In this document: in pieces, positions 37,301-49,532 of the stretch | Position numbering within the stretch: the stretch's first letter is position 1 | How the letters are laid out: every line of letters begins with the position of its first letter | Assembly: GCA_034231615.1 (NCBI GenBank) | Contig: CM067307.1 | Coordinates: 1,580,001 to 1,644,000 of the forward strand | Reading direction: 5' to 3' | Length of the DNA: 64,000 nucleotides | Origin: Meghimatium bilineatum | Lineage: Eukaryota; Mollusca; Gastropoda; Stylommatophora; Philomycidae | Program-made: the position numbers and the translations under genes | The notes under the pieces: generated by a model | Database searches by the model: none | The model's input: only the letters and a program-made list of their open reading frames with translations | What the model was told of the DNA's origin: nothing

Positions 37301-40264
37301 AAATCTCCTGGTTCACAGGTCTGAGTGTCTGATATATGAACAACAAAATCTCCAGGTTCACAAGTCTGAGTGTCTGATATATGAACAACAAAATCTCCAG
37401 GTTCACAAGTCTGAGTGTCTGATATATGAACAACAAAATCTCCAGGTTCACAAGTCTGAGTGTCTGATATATGAACAACAAAATCTCCAGGTTCACAAGT
37501 CTGAGTGTCTGATATATGAACAACAAAATCTCCAGGTTCACAAGTCTGAGTGTTTATTTGATATATGAACAACAAAATCTCCAGGTTCACAAGTCTGAGT
37601 GTTTATTTGATATATGAACAACAAAATCTTCTGGTTTACAGGTCTGAGTGTCTGATATATGAACAACAAAATCTCCTGGTTCACAAGTCTGAGTGTCTGA
37701 TATATGAACAACAAAATCTCCAGGTTCACAAGTCTGAGTGTTTATTTGATATATGAACAACAAAATCTCCTGGTTCACAAGTCTGAGTGTTTATTTGATA
37801 TATGAACAACAAAATCTCCAGGTTCACAGGTCTGAGTGTCTGATATATGAACAACAAAATCTCCTGGTTCACAAGTCTGAGTGTCTGATATATGAACAAC
37901 AAAATCTCCAGGTTCACAAGTCTGAGTGTCTGATATACGAACAACAAAATCTTCTGGTTCACAGATCTGAGTGTCTGATATATAAACAACAAAATCTCCA
38001 GGTTCACAGGTCTGAGTGTCTGATATATGAACAACAAAATCTCCAGGTTCACAAGTCTGAGTGTCTGATATATGAACAACAAAATCTTCTGGTTCACAAG
38101 TCTGATTGTCTAATATATGAACAACAAAATCTCCAGGTTCACAAGTCTGAGTGTCTGATATATGAACAACAAAATCTCCAGGTTCACAAGTCTGAGTGTC
38201 TATTTGATATATGAACAACAAAATCTCCTGGTTCACAAGTCTGAGTGTCTATTTGATATATAAACAACAAAATCTCCTGGTTCACAGGTCTGAGTGTTTT
38301 TTTGATATATGAACAGCAAAATCTCCTGGTTCACAAGTCTGAGTGTCTATTTGATATATAAACAACAAAATCTCCTGGTTCACAGGTCTGAGTGTTTTTT
38401 TGATATATGAACAACAAAATCTCCTGGTTCACAAGTCTGAGTGTCTGATATATGAACAACAAAATCTCCAGGTTCACAGGTCTGAGTGTCTGATATATGA
38501 ACAACAAAATCTCCAGGTTCACAAGTCTGAGTGTTTATTTGATATATGAACAACAAAATCTCCAGGTTCACAAGTCTGAGTGTCTGATATATGAACAACA
38601 AAATCTCCAGGTTCACAAGTCTGAGTGTCTATTTGATATATGAACAACAAAATCTCCTGGTTCACAGGTCTGAGTGTCTGATATATGAACAACAAAATCT
38701 CCAGGTTCACAAGTCTGAGTGTCTGATATATGAACAACAAAATCTCCAGGTTCACAAGTCTGAGTGTCTGATATATGAACAACAAAATCTCCAGGTTCAC
38801 AAGTCTGAGTGTCTGATATATGAACAACAAAATCTCCAGGTTCACAAGTCTGAGTGTCTGATATATGAACAACAAAATCTCCAGGTTCACAAGTCTGAGT
38901 GTTTATTTGATATATGAACAACAAAATCTCCAGGTTCACAAGTCTGAGTGTTTATTTGATATATGAACAACAAAATCTTCTGGTTTACAGGTCTGAGTGT
39001 CTGATATATGAACAAAACAATTTCCTGGTTCACAAGTCTGAGTGTCTGATATATGAACAACAAAATCTCCAGGTTCACAAGTCTGAGTGTTTATTTGATA
39101 TATGAACAACAAAATCTCCTGGTTCACAAGTCTGAGTGTTTATTTGATATATGAACAACAAAATCTCCAGGTTCACAGGTCTGAGTGTCTGATATATGAA
39201 CAACAACATCTCCTGGTTCACAAGTCTGAGTGTCTGATATATGAACAACAAAATCTCCAGGTTCACAAGTCTGAGTGTCTGATATATGAACAACAAAATC
39301 TTCTGGTTCACAGATCTGAGTGTCTGATATATGAACAACAAAATCTCCAGGTTCACAGGTCTGAGTGTCTGATATATGAACAACAAAATCTCCAGGTTCA
39401 CAAGTCTGAGTGTCTGATATATGAACAATAAAATCTTCTGGTTCACAAGTCTGAGTGTCTGATATATGAACAACAAAATCTCCTGGTTCACAAGTCTGAG
39501 TGTCTGATATATGAACAACAAAATCTCCAGGTTCACAAGTCTGAGTGTCTGATATATGAACAACAAAATCTCCAGGTTCACAAGTCTGAGTGTCTATTTG
39601 ATATATGAACAACAAAATCTCCTGGTTCACAAGTCTGAGTGTCTATTTGATATATAAACAACAAAATCTCCTGGTTCACAGGTCTGCGTGTTTTTTTGAT
39701 ATATGAACAGCAAAATCTCCTGGTTCACAAGTCTGAGTGTCTATTTGATATATAAACAACAAAATCTCCTGGTTCACAGGTCTGAGTGTTTTTTTGATAT
39801 ATGAACAACAAAATCTCCTGTTTCACAAGTCTGAGTGTCTGATATATGAACAACAAAATCTCCAGGTTCACAGGTCTGAGTGTCTGATATATGAACAACA
39901 AAATCTCCAGGTTCACAAGTCTGAGTGTTTATTTGATATATGAACAACAAAATCTCCAGGTTCACAAGTCTGAGTGTCTGATATATGAACAACAAAATCT
40001 CCAGGTTCACAAGTCTGAGTGTCTGATATATGAACAACAAAATCTCCAGGTTCACAAGTCTGAGTGTCTGATATATGAACAACAAAATCTCCAGGTTCAC
40101 AAGTCTGAGTGTCTGATATATGAACAACAAAATCTCCAGGTTCACAAGTCTGAGTGTCTGATATATGAACAACAAAATCTCCAGGTTCACAAGTCTGAGT
40201 GTTTATTTGATATATGAACAACAAAATCTCCAGGTTCACAGGTCTGAGTGTCTATTTGATATAA
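25341..40264. repeat. 14.9-kb satellite of 45/49-bp units
   Basis: Roughly 325 head-to-tail units: GATATATGAACAACAAAATC, TCCTGGTTCACAAGTCTGAG, TGTCT (45 bp). A 49-bp form has an added ATTT. Main variants are CCTGG/CCAGG and AAGTCT/AGGTCT. The 45-bp form keeps frames open (LIYEQQNLLVHKSEC on plus, TLRLVNQEILLFIYQ on minus). The 49-bp form shifts frame at irregular intervals and ends every ORF, so no protein is intended. Rare markers reveal large duplications: GAACAGCAAAATC at 29921, 34306, 38311 and 39705, and a GAACAACCAAATC block at 27948, 28357, 31032, 31440, 35453 and 35862. Pair spacing is 408-409 bp. Confidence 0.98.
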
Positions 40265-42691
40265 AAATATACTTCTGGATGGATGAATGAATGAGTTGTT
40301 TAGAATAGCATAAACAGAAGATCGTACACTTCACATCATCAATCATAAATACAACAAGTGCAAAAGGCAATACTCATCACATGAGATTGATACATGAAGA
40401 TTGTCATTGAAGTTCAAGTTGGAACTCTTGTGAAAAACAATATGACCTGAAAAAATCTGTCCTCTTTCTAACATAACACTAAAAAAATAGTCAATGTCAG
40501 TTTTTGATTCCCAGATAGTATGAAAACACAACTGAATGTCTAGAATTTCCTATGACTCTATTCCTACGTTAATCTGACCTCAAGTTCCTTGATAGTTTAA
40601 TTTTTGGTCTCGAAAAAAATGTTAATTATCTCTCCTAAAGCTAGTATGAATGACTGTACGTAAGTGGGTCACGGTAATTAGTTCAATATTTTGAAAATAA
40701 GACTATAAAAGTCTACGACGCTGATGTCTGCCTGTTACTGGAAAACATAACCGACTCTCATCCAGATAGTTCTAAGGCAAAGAAAAACAGCCTACTCTGA
40801 TGACGTCTGTGATAATCTGGATCAGCACATCTCGACATGTATCTACTGTCAAGATACAACAAGATTCTGCATAAGATTTAGTAATGATATCTGCAGGCTG
40901 GATCAGCACATCTCGACATGTGTCTGCTGTCAAGACACAACAAGGTTCTACATAAGATTTAGTATTGATATCTGCAATCTGATCAACGTGGCAACTGTCG
41001 TTGGAGAAAATAGCTGTCTTTTCTCTACTAATTGTAATACAACAAACGAACCGACAGTCTCATTAATTATGGTGTGGCTAGCTGCTTTGCCTACACAATT
41101 TCGATGATAACCTAGTTGTGATTACATTCAGGATGTCAATGCAACTGCATGAAAACGTAGATTACACTTCTTTTCGCTTTTAAATTATATCACAACTTTA
41201 TCAGATTAATATTTGGTAATTTTTCAGAAAGCTACACATCCTTAAGTTAAACACACTTTCTCTGGGTCTATTTGATAGATCACAATACAATTAGGTTACT
41301 TTTTTTATATAAAAATGTCTATTTTTAGACCTATAATTTATATTTCCTAAAATTCTATTCGTTCTTGACATTCAATGTTATGATTCTTCTTTGTAAAGAC
41401 ATTAGTACTTTCAAGTTCACTTATAAACACTCACTGTCCTAGTTCTACAATACTGATCACATTGGTTGCAAACTAAATAGTCACTCCTCTATAATCTCAA
41501 AAAGTGATAAATGTCTATCTTTCACTTTAACTCGCTGTAGTTGACTTCATAAATAAGTGGGTACATTGTAATCAAAACACAATTGACAATTGTAAAACTC
41601 CACTTACTTCATCAACTTTTCAATGAAACTTATTAATATATATATATCCTTTATTAGTTACCGTTATTTCCTATGTTTGTCGCCTAGCCATGAAAGATCT
41701 ATCATACCAAGTAATATCTCTAAAACTGATTTAATTCACACTATCAGTTCCTACCTACTAACTACAATTCTAATATCACTTCAATTAGTACACATCTCGC
41801 CTCTAGTGTTTACAAACTGCCTAACTCAATTTGACACATCTTCGAAAATTGCTTCACCGGAATTTGACCCAAGTCTGTTAACACATGTTGGTTAATTATT
41901 TCGTACATTGATTCACTCATCCGTGACTATCTGATCCTTGCTTAAGACTTAACTACTCTACAAATGTTTCCACTTAACTTTGACAGAATTACAACTTCTT
42001 ACTACCGTACAAAATGTATAGCTACTTTTATCCCACAAATTCAACACTGTCTTCCTATACGATGCTTATCTCAGATTCCCTACTGATGGTTGTTATACAG
42101 TAGAATGTTGTTGGAGGTTTTCTTCGATGTTTCCATTTACTTGACTTGTGGAAAATTAACTTCTGAAATTACTTGTAAACCTGTGTCTGCTCCGACTCTT
42201 GGATCTAGAAATTCTGATCTGACGTGTCATGTAGCATAAATATTTTACTCTACTAGGTTAGATGTTTACGCTAGTCAGCTTCAACTACCAACTGAATTCA
42301 AATCAATGTATCAGTTCTTTCTTCCCTTTTCTCACAATTCACGGGTATCTTTTCTTTCACGTTTTTATCCTGAGTTAGGCCTATATTCATCTACTTTCTC
42401 CTATCTTTCTACAATATTATCTAGTGTTCATTTTATTTTTCAATCACATTAGAAAACTCATTAACTTTTTGGTGTCTACTTGTCCTGGCAAAAACCATGA
42501 CAGTTCAGGCTTACTAACAACAAACACAAAAAACGGCCGATTACTCTACTTGTCTTCCTCACTGAGCTCCCCTCAACAAATTATTACGTGGACCACTCGT
42601 CTCGTCAAATATCTTAAACTGTCCAATGTTTTGTCAACAAATAAAAATATTCGTCATTTCTAAAGGCTGATAAAGAATGGTTACTGTTACA
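40265..42691. other. Unassigned 2.4-kb spacer between arrays
   Basis: No gene recognised. It contains a two-copy 81-bp direct repeat (40817-40978, unit start CTGGATCAGCACATCTCGAC). The section from about 41600 to 42660 is visibly poor in G on the plus strand and pyrimidine-rich. Its longest frames (90 and 79 aa) have no recognisable domain. Confidence 0.55.
40817..40978. repeat. 81-bp direct repeat, 2 copies
   Basis: Two adjoining copies starting CTGGATCAGCACATCTCGAC, differing at a few positions. Confidence 0.85.
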
Positions 42692-43743
42692 CTTTAATAT
42701 AAAACACTTCAGAATAAAACACTTCAATATAAAACACTACAGTATAAAACACTTCAATATAAAACACTTCAATATAAAACACTTTAATATAAAACACTTC
42801 AGTATAAAACACTTCAATATAAAACACTTCAATATAAAACACTTTAATATAAAACACTTCAGTATAAAACACTTCAATATAAAACACTTCAATATAAATT
42901 ACATCAGTATAAAACTATTTAATATAAAACACTTAAGTATAAAACGCTTCAATATAAAACACTACAGTATAAAACAGCTCAGTATAAAAATACTCAATAT
43001 AAAACACTTCATTATAAAACTATTTAAAAAACACTTTAGTATAAAACTATTCAATATAAAAGTATTCAATATAAAACTATTCAATATAAAACTATTCAAT
43101 ATAAAACCATTCAATATACAAATGTTCAATATAAAACTATTCAATATAAAACTACTCAATATAAAACTATTCAATATAAAAATGTTCAATATAAAACTTT
43201 TCAATATAAAACTATTTAATATAAAACTGTTCAATATAAAACTTTTCAATATAAAACTGTTCAATATAAAACTGTTCAATATAAACCTATTCAATATAAA
43301 ACTACTCAATATAAAACTATTCAATATAAAACGGTTCAATGTAAAACTATTTAATATAAAACTGTTCAATGTAAAACTATTCAATATAAAACTATTCAAT
43401 ATAAAACTATTCAATATAAAACACTTCAGTATAAAACTATTCAATATTAAACACTTCACTATAAAAAAGCTCAGTATAACAATATTCAGTATAAAACTAT
43501 TCAATATAAAACTGTTCAATATAAAACTATTCAATATAAAACTATTCAATATAAAACTATTCAATATAAAAATGTTCAATATAAAACTATTTAATATAAA
43601 ACACTTCACTATAAAACTATTCAATATAAAACACTTCAAAATAAAACAGCTCAGTATAAAACTATTCAATATAAAACTATTCAATATAAAACAGCTCAGC
43701 ATAAAACATTTCTATATAAAATACTTTAGTATAAAATACGCCA
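42692..43743. repeat. 15-bp minisatellite (large array of ATAAAACACTTC family)
   Basis: About 70 units of 15 bp. The left part is mostly AATATAAAACACTTC, the right part AATATAAAACTATTC. Frames stay open (NIKLF repeats) because 15 is a multiple of 3. The two variants are spatially separated. Confidence 0.95.
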
Positions 43744-43826
43744 GTCAGTTGTTGGTTGTATCAGACATCTAAAAGTATATAAGTTTGGTGTCACTGTCCT
43801 AGTGAGATGTTGGTTGTGTCAGACAC

Positions 43827-44236
43827 CCATGTGTTACCAATATCCATGTGTTACCAATATCCATGTGTTACCAATATCCATGTGTTACCAATATCCATGT
43901 GTTACCAATATCCATGTGTTAGCAATATCTATATGTTACCAATATCTATATGTTACCAATATCCATGTGTTGGCCAATATCCATGTGTTACCAATATCCA
44001 TGTGTTAGAAATATCCATGTGTTACCAATATCCATGTGTTACCAATATCCATGTGTTTGAAATATCCATGTGTTACCAATATCCATGTGTTACCAATATC
44101 CATGTGTTAGAAATATCTATGTGTTACCAATATCCATGTGTTACCAATATCCACGTGTTATTAGTATATATGTGTTACCAATATCCATGTGTTACCAATA
44201 TCTATGTGTTACCAATATCCAAATGGTACCAATAAC
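43827..44236. repeat. 17-bp minisatellite
   Basis: About 24 units of ACCAATATCCATGTGTT with GAAATATCC and TATATGTT variants. 17 is not a multiple of 3, so the unit peptide cycles through three frames. Confidence 0.95.
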
Positions 44237-44334
44237 TATAACCACAAATTATAATTTAAATTTAATGTTTGTTCTAACAATCACTTATTGCATAGATAAA
44301 CTACGAAATTTTTATATTTCTGTTTCATTTCTCA

Positions 44335-46822
44335 GGTTTTAGTTATGTTACTCATGGCTCTGTCATGTCAGTACGGTAAGACATTTCTCTCAGGTTTTAG
44401 TTATGTTCCTCATGGCTCTGTCATGTCAGTACGGTAAGATATTTCTCACAGGTTTTAGTTATGTTACTCATGGCTCTGTCATGTCAGTACGGTAAGACAT
44501 TTCTCTCAGGTTTTAGTTATGTTACTCATGGCTCTGTCATGTCAGTACGGTAAGAAATTTCTCTCAGATTCAATTTATGTTACTCATGGCTCTGTCATGT
44601 CAGTACGGTAAGACATTTCTCTCAGATTCAATTTATGTTACTCATGGCTCTGTCATGTCAGTACGGTAAGACATTTCTCTCAGGCTCAATCTATGTTACC
44701 CATAGCTCTGTCATGTCAGTACGGTAAGACATTTCTCTCAGGTTTTAGATATGTTACTCATGGCTCTGTCATGTCAGTACGGTAAGACATTTCTCTAAGG
44801 TTTTAGATATGTTACTCATGGCTCTGTCATGCCAGTACGGTAAGACATTTCTCTCAGGTTTTAGTTATGTTACTCATGGCTCTGTCATGTCAGTACGGTA
44901 AGACATTTCTCTCAGGTTTTAGTTATGTTCCTCATGGCACTGTCATGTCAGTACGGTAAGACATTTCTCTCAGGCTCAATCTATGTTACCCATAGCTCTG
45001 TCATGCCAGTACGGTAAGACATTTCTCTCAGGTTTTAGTTATGTTACTCATGGCTCTGTCATGTCAGTACGGTAAGACATTTCTCTCAGGTTTTAGTTAT
45101 GTTCCTCATGGCACTGTCATGTCAGTACGGTAAGACATTTCTCTCAGGCTCAATCTATGTTACCCATAGCTCTGTCATGCCAGTACGGTAAGACATTTCT
45201 CTCAGGTTTTAGTTATGTTACTCATGGCTCTGTCATGTCAGTACGGTAAGACATTTCTCTCAGGTTTTAGTTATGTTCCACATGGCACTGTCATGTCAGT
45301 ACGGTAAGACATTTCTCTCAGGCTCAATCTATGTTACCCATAGCTCTGTCATGCCAGTACGGTAAGACATTTCTCTCAGGTTTTAGTTATGTTACTCATG
45401 GCTCTGTCATGTCAGTACGGTAAGACATTTCTCTCAGGTTTTAGTTATGTTCCTCATGGCACTGTCATGTCAGTACGGTAAGACATTTCTCTCAGGCTCA
45501 ATCTATGTTACCCATAGCTCTGTCATGCCAGTACGGTAAGACATTTCTCTCAGGTTTTAGTTATGTTACTCATGGCTCTGTCATGTCAGTACGGTAAGAC
45601 ATTTCTCTCAGGTTTTAGTTATGTTCCTCATGGCACTGTCATGTCAGTACGGTAAGACATTTCTCTCAGGCTCAATCTATGTTACCCATAGCTCTGTCAT
45701 GCCAGTACGGTAAGACATTTCTCTCAGGTTTTAGTTATGTTACTCATGGCTCTGTCATGTCAGTACGGTAAGACATTTCTCTCAGGTTTTAGTTATGTTC
45801 CTCATGGCACTGTCATGTCAGTACGGTAAGACATTTCTCTCAGGCTCAATCTATGTTACCCATAGCTCTGTCATGCCAGTACGGTAAGACATTTCTCTCA
45901 GGTTTTAGTTATGTTACTCATGGCTCTGTCATGTCAGTACGGTAAGACATTTCTCTCAGGTTTTAGTTATGTTCCTCATGGCACTGTCATGTCAGTACGG
46001 TAAGACATTTCTCTCAGGTTTTAGTTATGTTACTCATGGCTCTGTCATGTCAGTACGGTAAGACATTTCTCTCAAGTTTTAGTTATGTTACACATGGCTC
46101 TGTCATGTCAGTACGGTAAGACATTTCTCTCAGATTCAATTTATGTTACTCATGGCTCTGTCATGTCAGTACGGTAAGACATTTCTCTCAGGCTCAATCT
46201 ATGTTACTCATAGCTCTGTCATGTCAGTACGGTAAGACATTTCTCTCAGGCTCAATCTATGTTACTCATGGCTCTGTCATGTCAGTACGGTAAGACATTT
46301 CTCTCAGGTTTTAGTTATGTTACTCATGGCTCTGTCATGTCAGTACGGTAAGACATTTCTCTCAGGTTTTAGTTATGTTCCTCATGGCACTGTCATGTCA
46401 GTACGGTAAGACATTTCTCTCAGGCTCAATCTATGTTACTCATGGCTCTGTCATGTCAGTACGGTAAGACATTTCTCTCAGGTTTTAGATATGTTACTCA
46501 TGGCTCTGTCATGTAAGTACGGTAAGACATTTCTCTCAGGCTCAATCTATGTTACTCATGGCTCTGTCATGTCAGTACGGTAAGACATTTCACTCAGGTG
46601 TTAGTTATGTTACTCATGGCTCTGTCATGTCAGTACGGTAAGACATTTCTCTCAGGTTTTAGTTATGTTACTCATGGTCTGTCATGTCAGTACGGTAAGA
46701 CATTTCTCTCATGTTCTAGTTATGTTACTCATGGCTCTGTCATGTCAGTACGGTAAGACATTTCTCTCATGTTCTAGTTATGTTACTCATGGCCCTGGCA
46801 TGTCAGTACGGTAAGACATGTA
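44335..46822 (+). repeat. 58-bp minisatellite with exon-like units (about 43 copies)
   Basis: Each unit has an acceptor-like ACATTTCTCTCAG, a 40-bp core beginning GTTTTAGTTATGTTACTCAT and ending TGTCAGTACG, and a donor-like GTAAGAC. The first unit is preceded by a longer pyrimidine tract (44308-44334), as in a real 3' splice site. The core reads VLVMLLMALSCQY in one frame, a hydrophobic signal-like peptide. The 18 bp between cores is too short for a normal intron. From about 44860 to 46010 the units form a 174-bp trimeric higher-order repeat. No downstream coding exon was recognised. Confidence 0.9.
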
Positions 46823-47175
46823 TCATAATGTCATGCACACATTTTTGCTGTAATAACACCCATATACAACTCTCATATTTTCTCTTGTGTAATAGAAACA
46901 ACAAACATCACATGAATGAGATAGAGAAAGTCAGACAGATAGAGAGCCAGTGATAGGAGAGATAGATGAATTCAGATGGGGATATATAATAAATGAAGAT
47001 AATAATTGGAGAAATAATACATACAAGGAAATGACGTATGTGTTTACACTGTAACCTAGGTAACAATAAGCATAGATGTAAAATAGATTAATGGGATATT
47101 TATATTTCTTTCTATCCTGTATTCTCGATCCTGTGTATGGCATGTATGAACCTTTTCTAGCAATATGCGTTTTCA
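46823..47175. other. Unassigned spacer
   Basis: AT-rich sequence without a recognised frame or element. It is the interval between the 58-bp and 13-bp arrays. Confidence 0.5.
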
Positions 47176-48267
47176 TCGTATAGTGGTATAGTATAATGGT
47201 ATAGTATAATGGTATAGTATAGTGGTATAGTGTAGTGGTATAGTATAATGGTATAGTATAGTGGTATAGTGTAGTGGTATAGTATAGTGGTATAGTGTAG
47301 TGGTATAGTGTAGTGGTATAGTGTAGTGGTATAGTGTAGTGGTATAGTGTAGTGGTATAGTATAGTGGTATAGTGTAGTGGTATAGTATAGTGGTATAGT
47401 GTAGTGGTATAGTGTAGTGGTATAGTATAGTGGTATAGTGTAGTGGTATAGTGTAGTGGTATAGTATAGTGGTATAGTGTAGTGGTATAGTGTAGTGGTA
47501 TAGTGTAGTGGTATAGTGTAGTGGTATAGTATAGTGGTATAGTGTAGTGGTATAGTGTAGTGGTATAGTGTAGTGGTATAGTGTAGTGGTATAGTATAGT
47601 GGTATAGTGTAGTGGTATAGTGTAGTGGTATAGTATAGTGGTATAGTGTAGTGGTATAGTGTAGTGGTATAGTGTAGTGGTATAGTGTAGTGGTATAGTG
47701 TAGTGGTATAGTGTAGTGGTATAGTGTAGTGGTATAGTGTAGTGGTATAGTATAGTGGTATAGTGTAGTGGTATAGTATAATGGTATAGTATCGTGGTAT
47801 AGTGTAGTGGTATAGTATAATGGTATAGTATAGTGGTATAGTATAGTGGTATAGTATAATGGTATAGTATAATGGTATAGTATAGTGGTATAGTATAGTG
47901 ATATAGTATAATGGTATAGTATAGTGGTATAGTATAATGGTATAGTATAATGGTATAGTATAGTGGTATAGTATAGTGGTATAGTATAGTGGTATAGTAT
48001 AATGGTATAGTATAATGGTATAGTATAGTGGTATAGTATAGTGGTATAGTATAATGGTATAGTATAGTGGTATAGTATAGTGGTATAGTATAGTTGTATA
48101 GTATAATGGTATAGTTTAGTGGTATAGTATAGTGGTATAGTATAATGGTATAGTATAGTGGTATAGTATAATGGTATAGTATAATGGTATAGTATAGTGG
48201 TATAGTATAGTGGTATAGTATAATGGTATAGTATAGTGGTATAGTATAGTGGTATAGTATAGTGGTT
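47176..48267. repeat. 13-bp minisatellite (about 84 copies)
   Basis: Units GGTATAGTGTAGT and GGTATAGTATAGT or GGTATAGTATAAT. The GTG form fills about 47228-47770, while ATA forms fill both flanks. Frames are open for 398 aa on the minus strand, with a 13-residue cycle (TIPLHYTT...), an artefact of the repeat. Confidence 0.95.
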
Positions 48268-49532
48268 CTTGTATCTCTTAAGGTTCCTCCAATAGGATTT
48301 TGTCTCTTCGGTTGTGGCTGGTGATATACATCCGAACTTAGAACCGAATACAAGCTAATTAAGCCAATATAAAACTGAAATATAGTGAAAACAATGTCCT
48401 GTACCCACAGGTAAATTTTGTTTATTGAAAACTCAAATAAACAGTCAAAAACTTTCCGATTTCAATTTAAAAATGTTATTCCATCTTATCAACAATTAAA
48501 GAAAAATACAATTCAGTTGTTCCTGCCAAATGATTACTCAAATTCTCTGAAAAGGAAAAAAATAACCTTTATCTTTTTAATCGTCAGGGACCTCCCTGGG
48601 TTCTCTATTATTTCTTCTATTTGGTCATAAGAAAAAGACATGCATACAGAAACATTTATTAAACTAACTAGATGTTGGGTAACTGCTCTCCGAATGTGTT
48701 TACAATATTCACTTCCTCGATAAATGCGAATTTATTAATTTTTATTCAAAAATAAAACTTTAATTTCTCTCTCTTCTATTGTTATGTTCTTATTATACAT
48801 CTCAGTTTCAGGAATTCAGCCATTTCTATGATCGTTCTCACAAATTATTCCCGAAATCACAATAATTCACACAACACTGGTATTGAAATACACGAGGGTT
48901 GGTGTGAGGGATCAGGGATCGTCACTAATCTCAGATTCAAACAATGATACAAACTGGTTCTAACATTGTTGATTATACCTTTTGAGGTTACGTGCTCACC
49001 TTAAAATAAATTTGAAATAAAATAACGATAAGTTTGTGGGAGATCGATATAGTTATCGTCGCCACAATTTCGTTGACCCTGTAGTATGGTTTTCATGGTC
49101 GAATCATTGATGAGGGACACCACTCCTGGGTAGTAGTTGAATACTTGTCGAGATAATTATGTCATCCATGACTCAGTGAGATACTGTATGTTCAGGTTCC
49201 TTATAGGGCAAGATCTGAGTATATACATTTCTTTATCTTAGCATTATTGCCACTCAGTTTATGGCTGTGCTCCTTGTGAAAGCATATTGTTTTGTCATGA
49301 GAATGCCTCCTAGATATATGGAACAGTTAATGTTCAAAACTCGATCTCAAATGATACAATAAATTGTTACGTGGTATGGACAAGCTTCAGTTCAAGCATG
49401 CTTTCAATTATGAATGGTTGTATCATCAATGTGGAACATATATTGTAGTTCAGACATTCTCTCAGATACAGGCAAATACAGGTTCATTCAGTATGGAACA
49501 TATATTGGTTCAGGTAACTCATCAGATGTCAG
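48268..49532. other. Unassigned 1.3-kb spacer
   Basis: No gene, RNA or element recognised on either strand. Confidence 0.5.

Noticed and set aside
25323..40239. Dozens of ORFs up to 364 aa with LIYEQQNL or TQTCEPGDF repeats
   Set aside because: All lie in the 45/49-bp satellite. Each ends when a 49-bp unit shifts the frame. No start context or domain.
25341..40264. CRISPR-like regular repeats
   Set aside because: Units abut directly with no variable spacers, no cas genes, and the genome is eukaryotic. This is a satellite.
44335..46822. Calling the 58-bp units real exons
   Set aside because: The splice-signal match is visible, but there is no partner exon or transcript evidence, so it is kept as a repeat and a hypothesis only.
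47157..48353. 398-aa minus-strand ORF rich in Tyr, Thr and Leu
   Set aside because: Encoded entirely by the 13-bp repeat, with a 13-residue cycle. No coding evidence.
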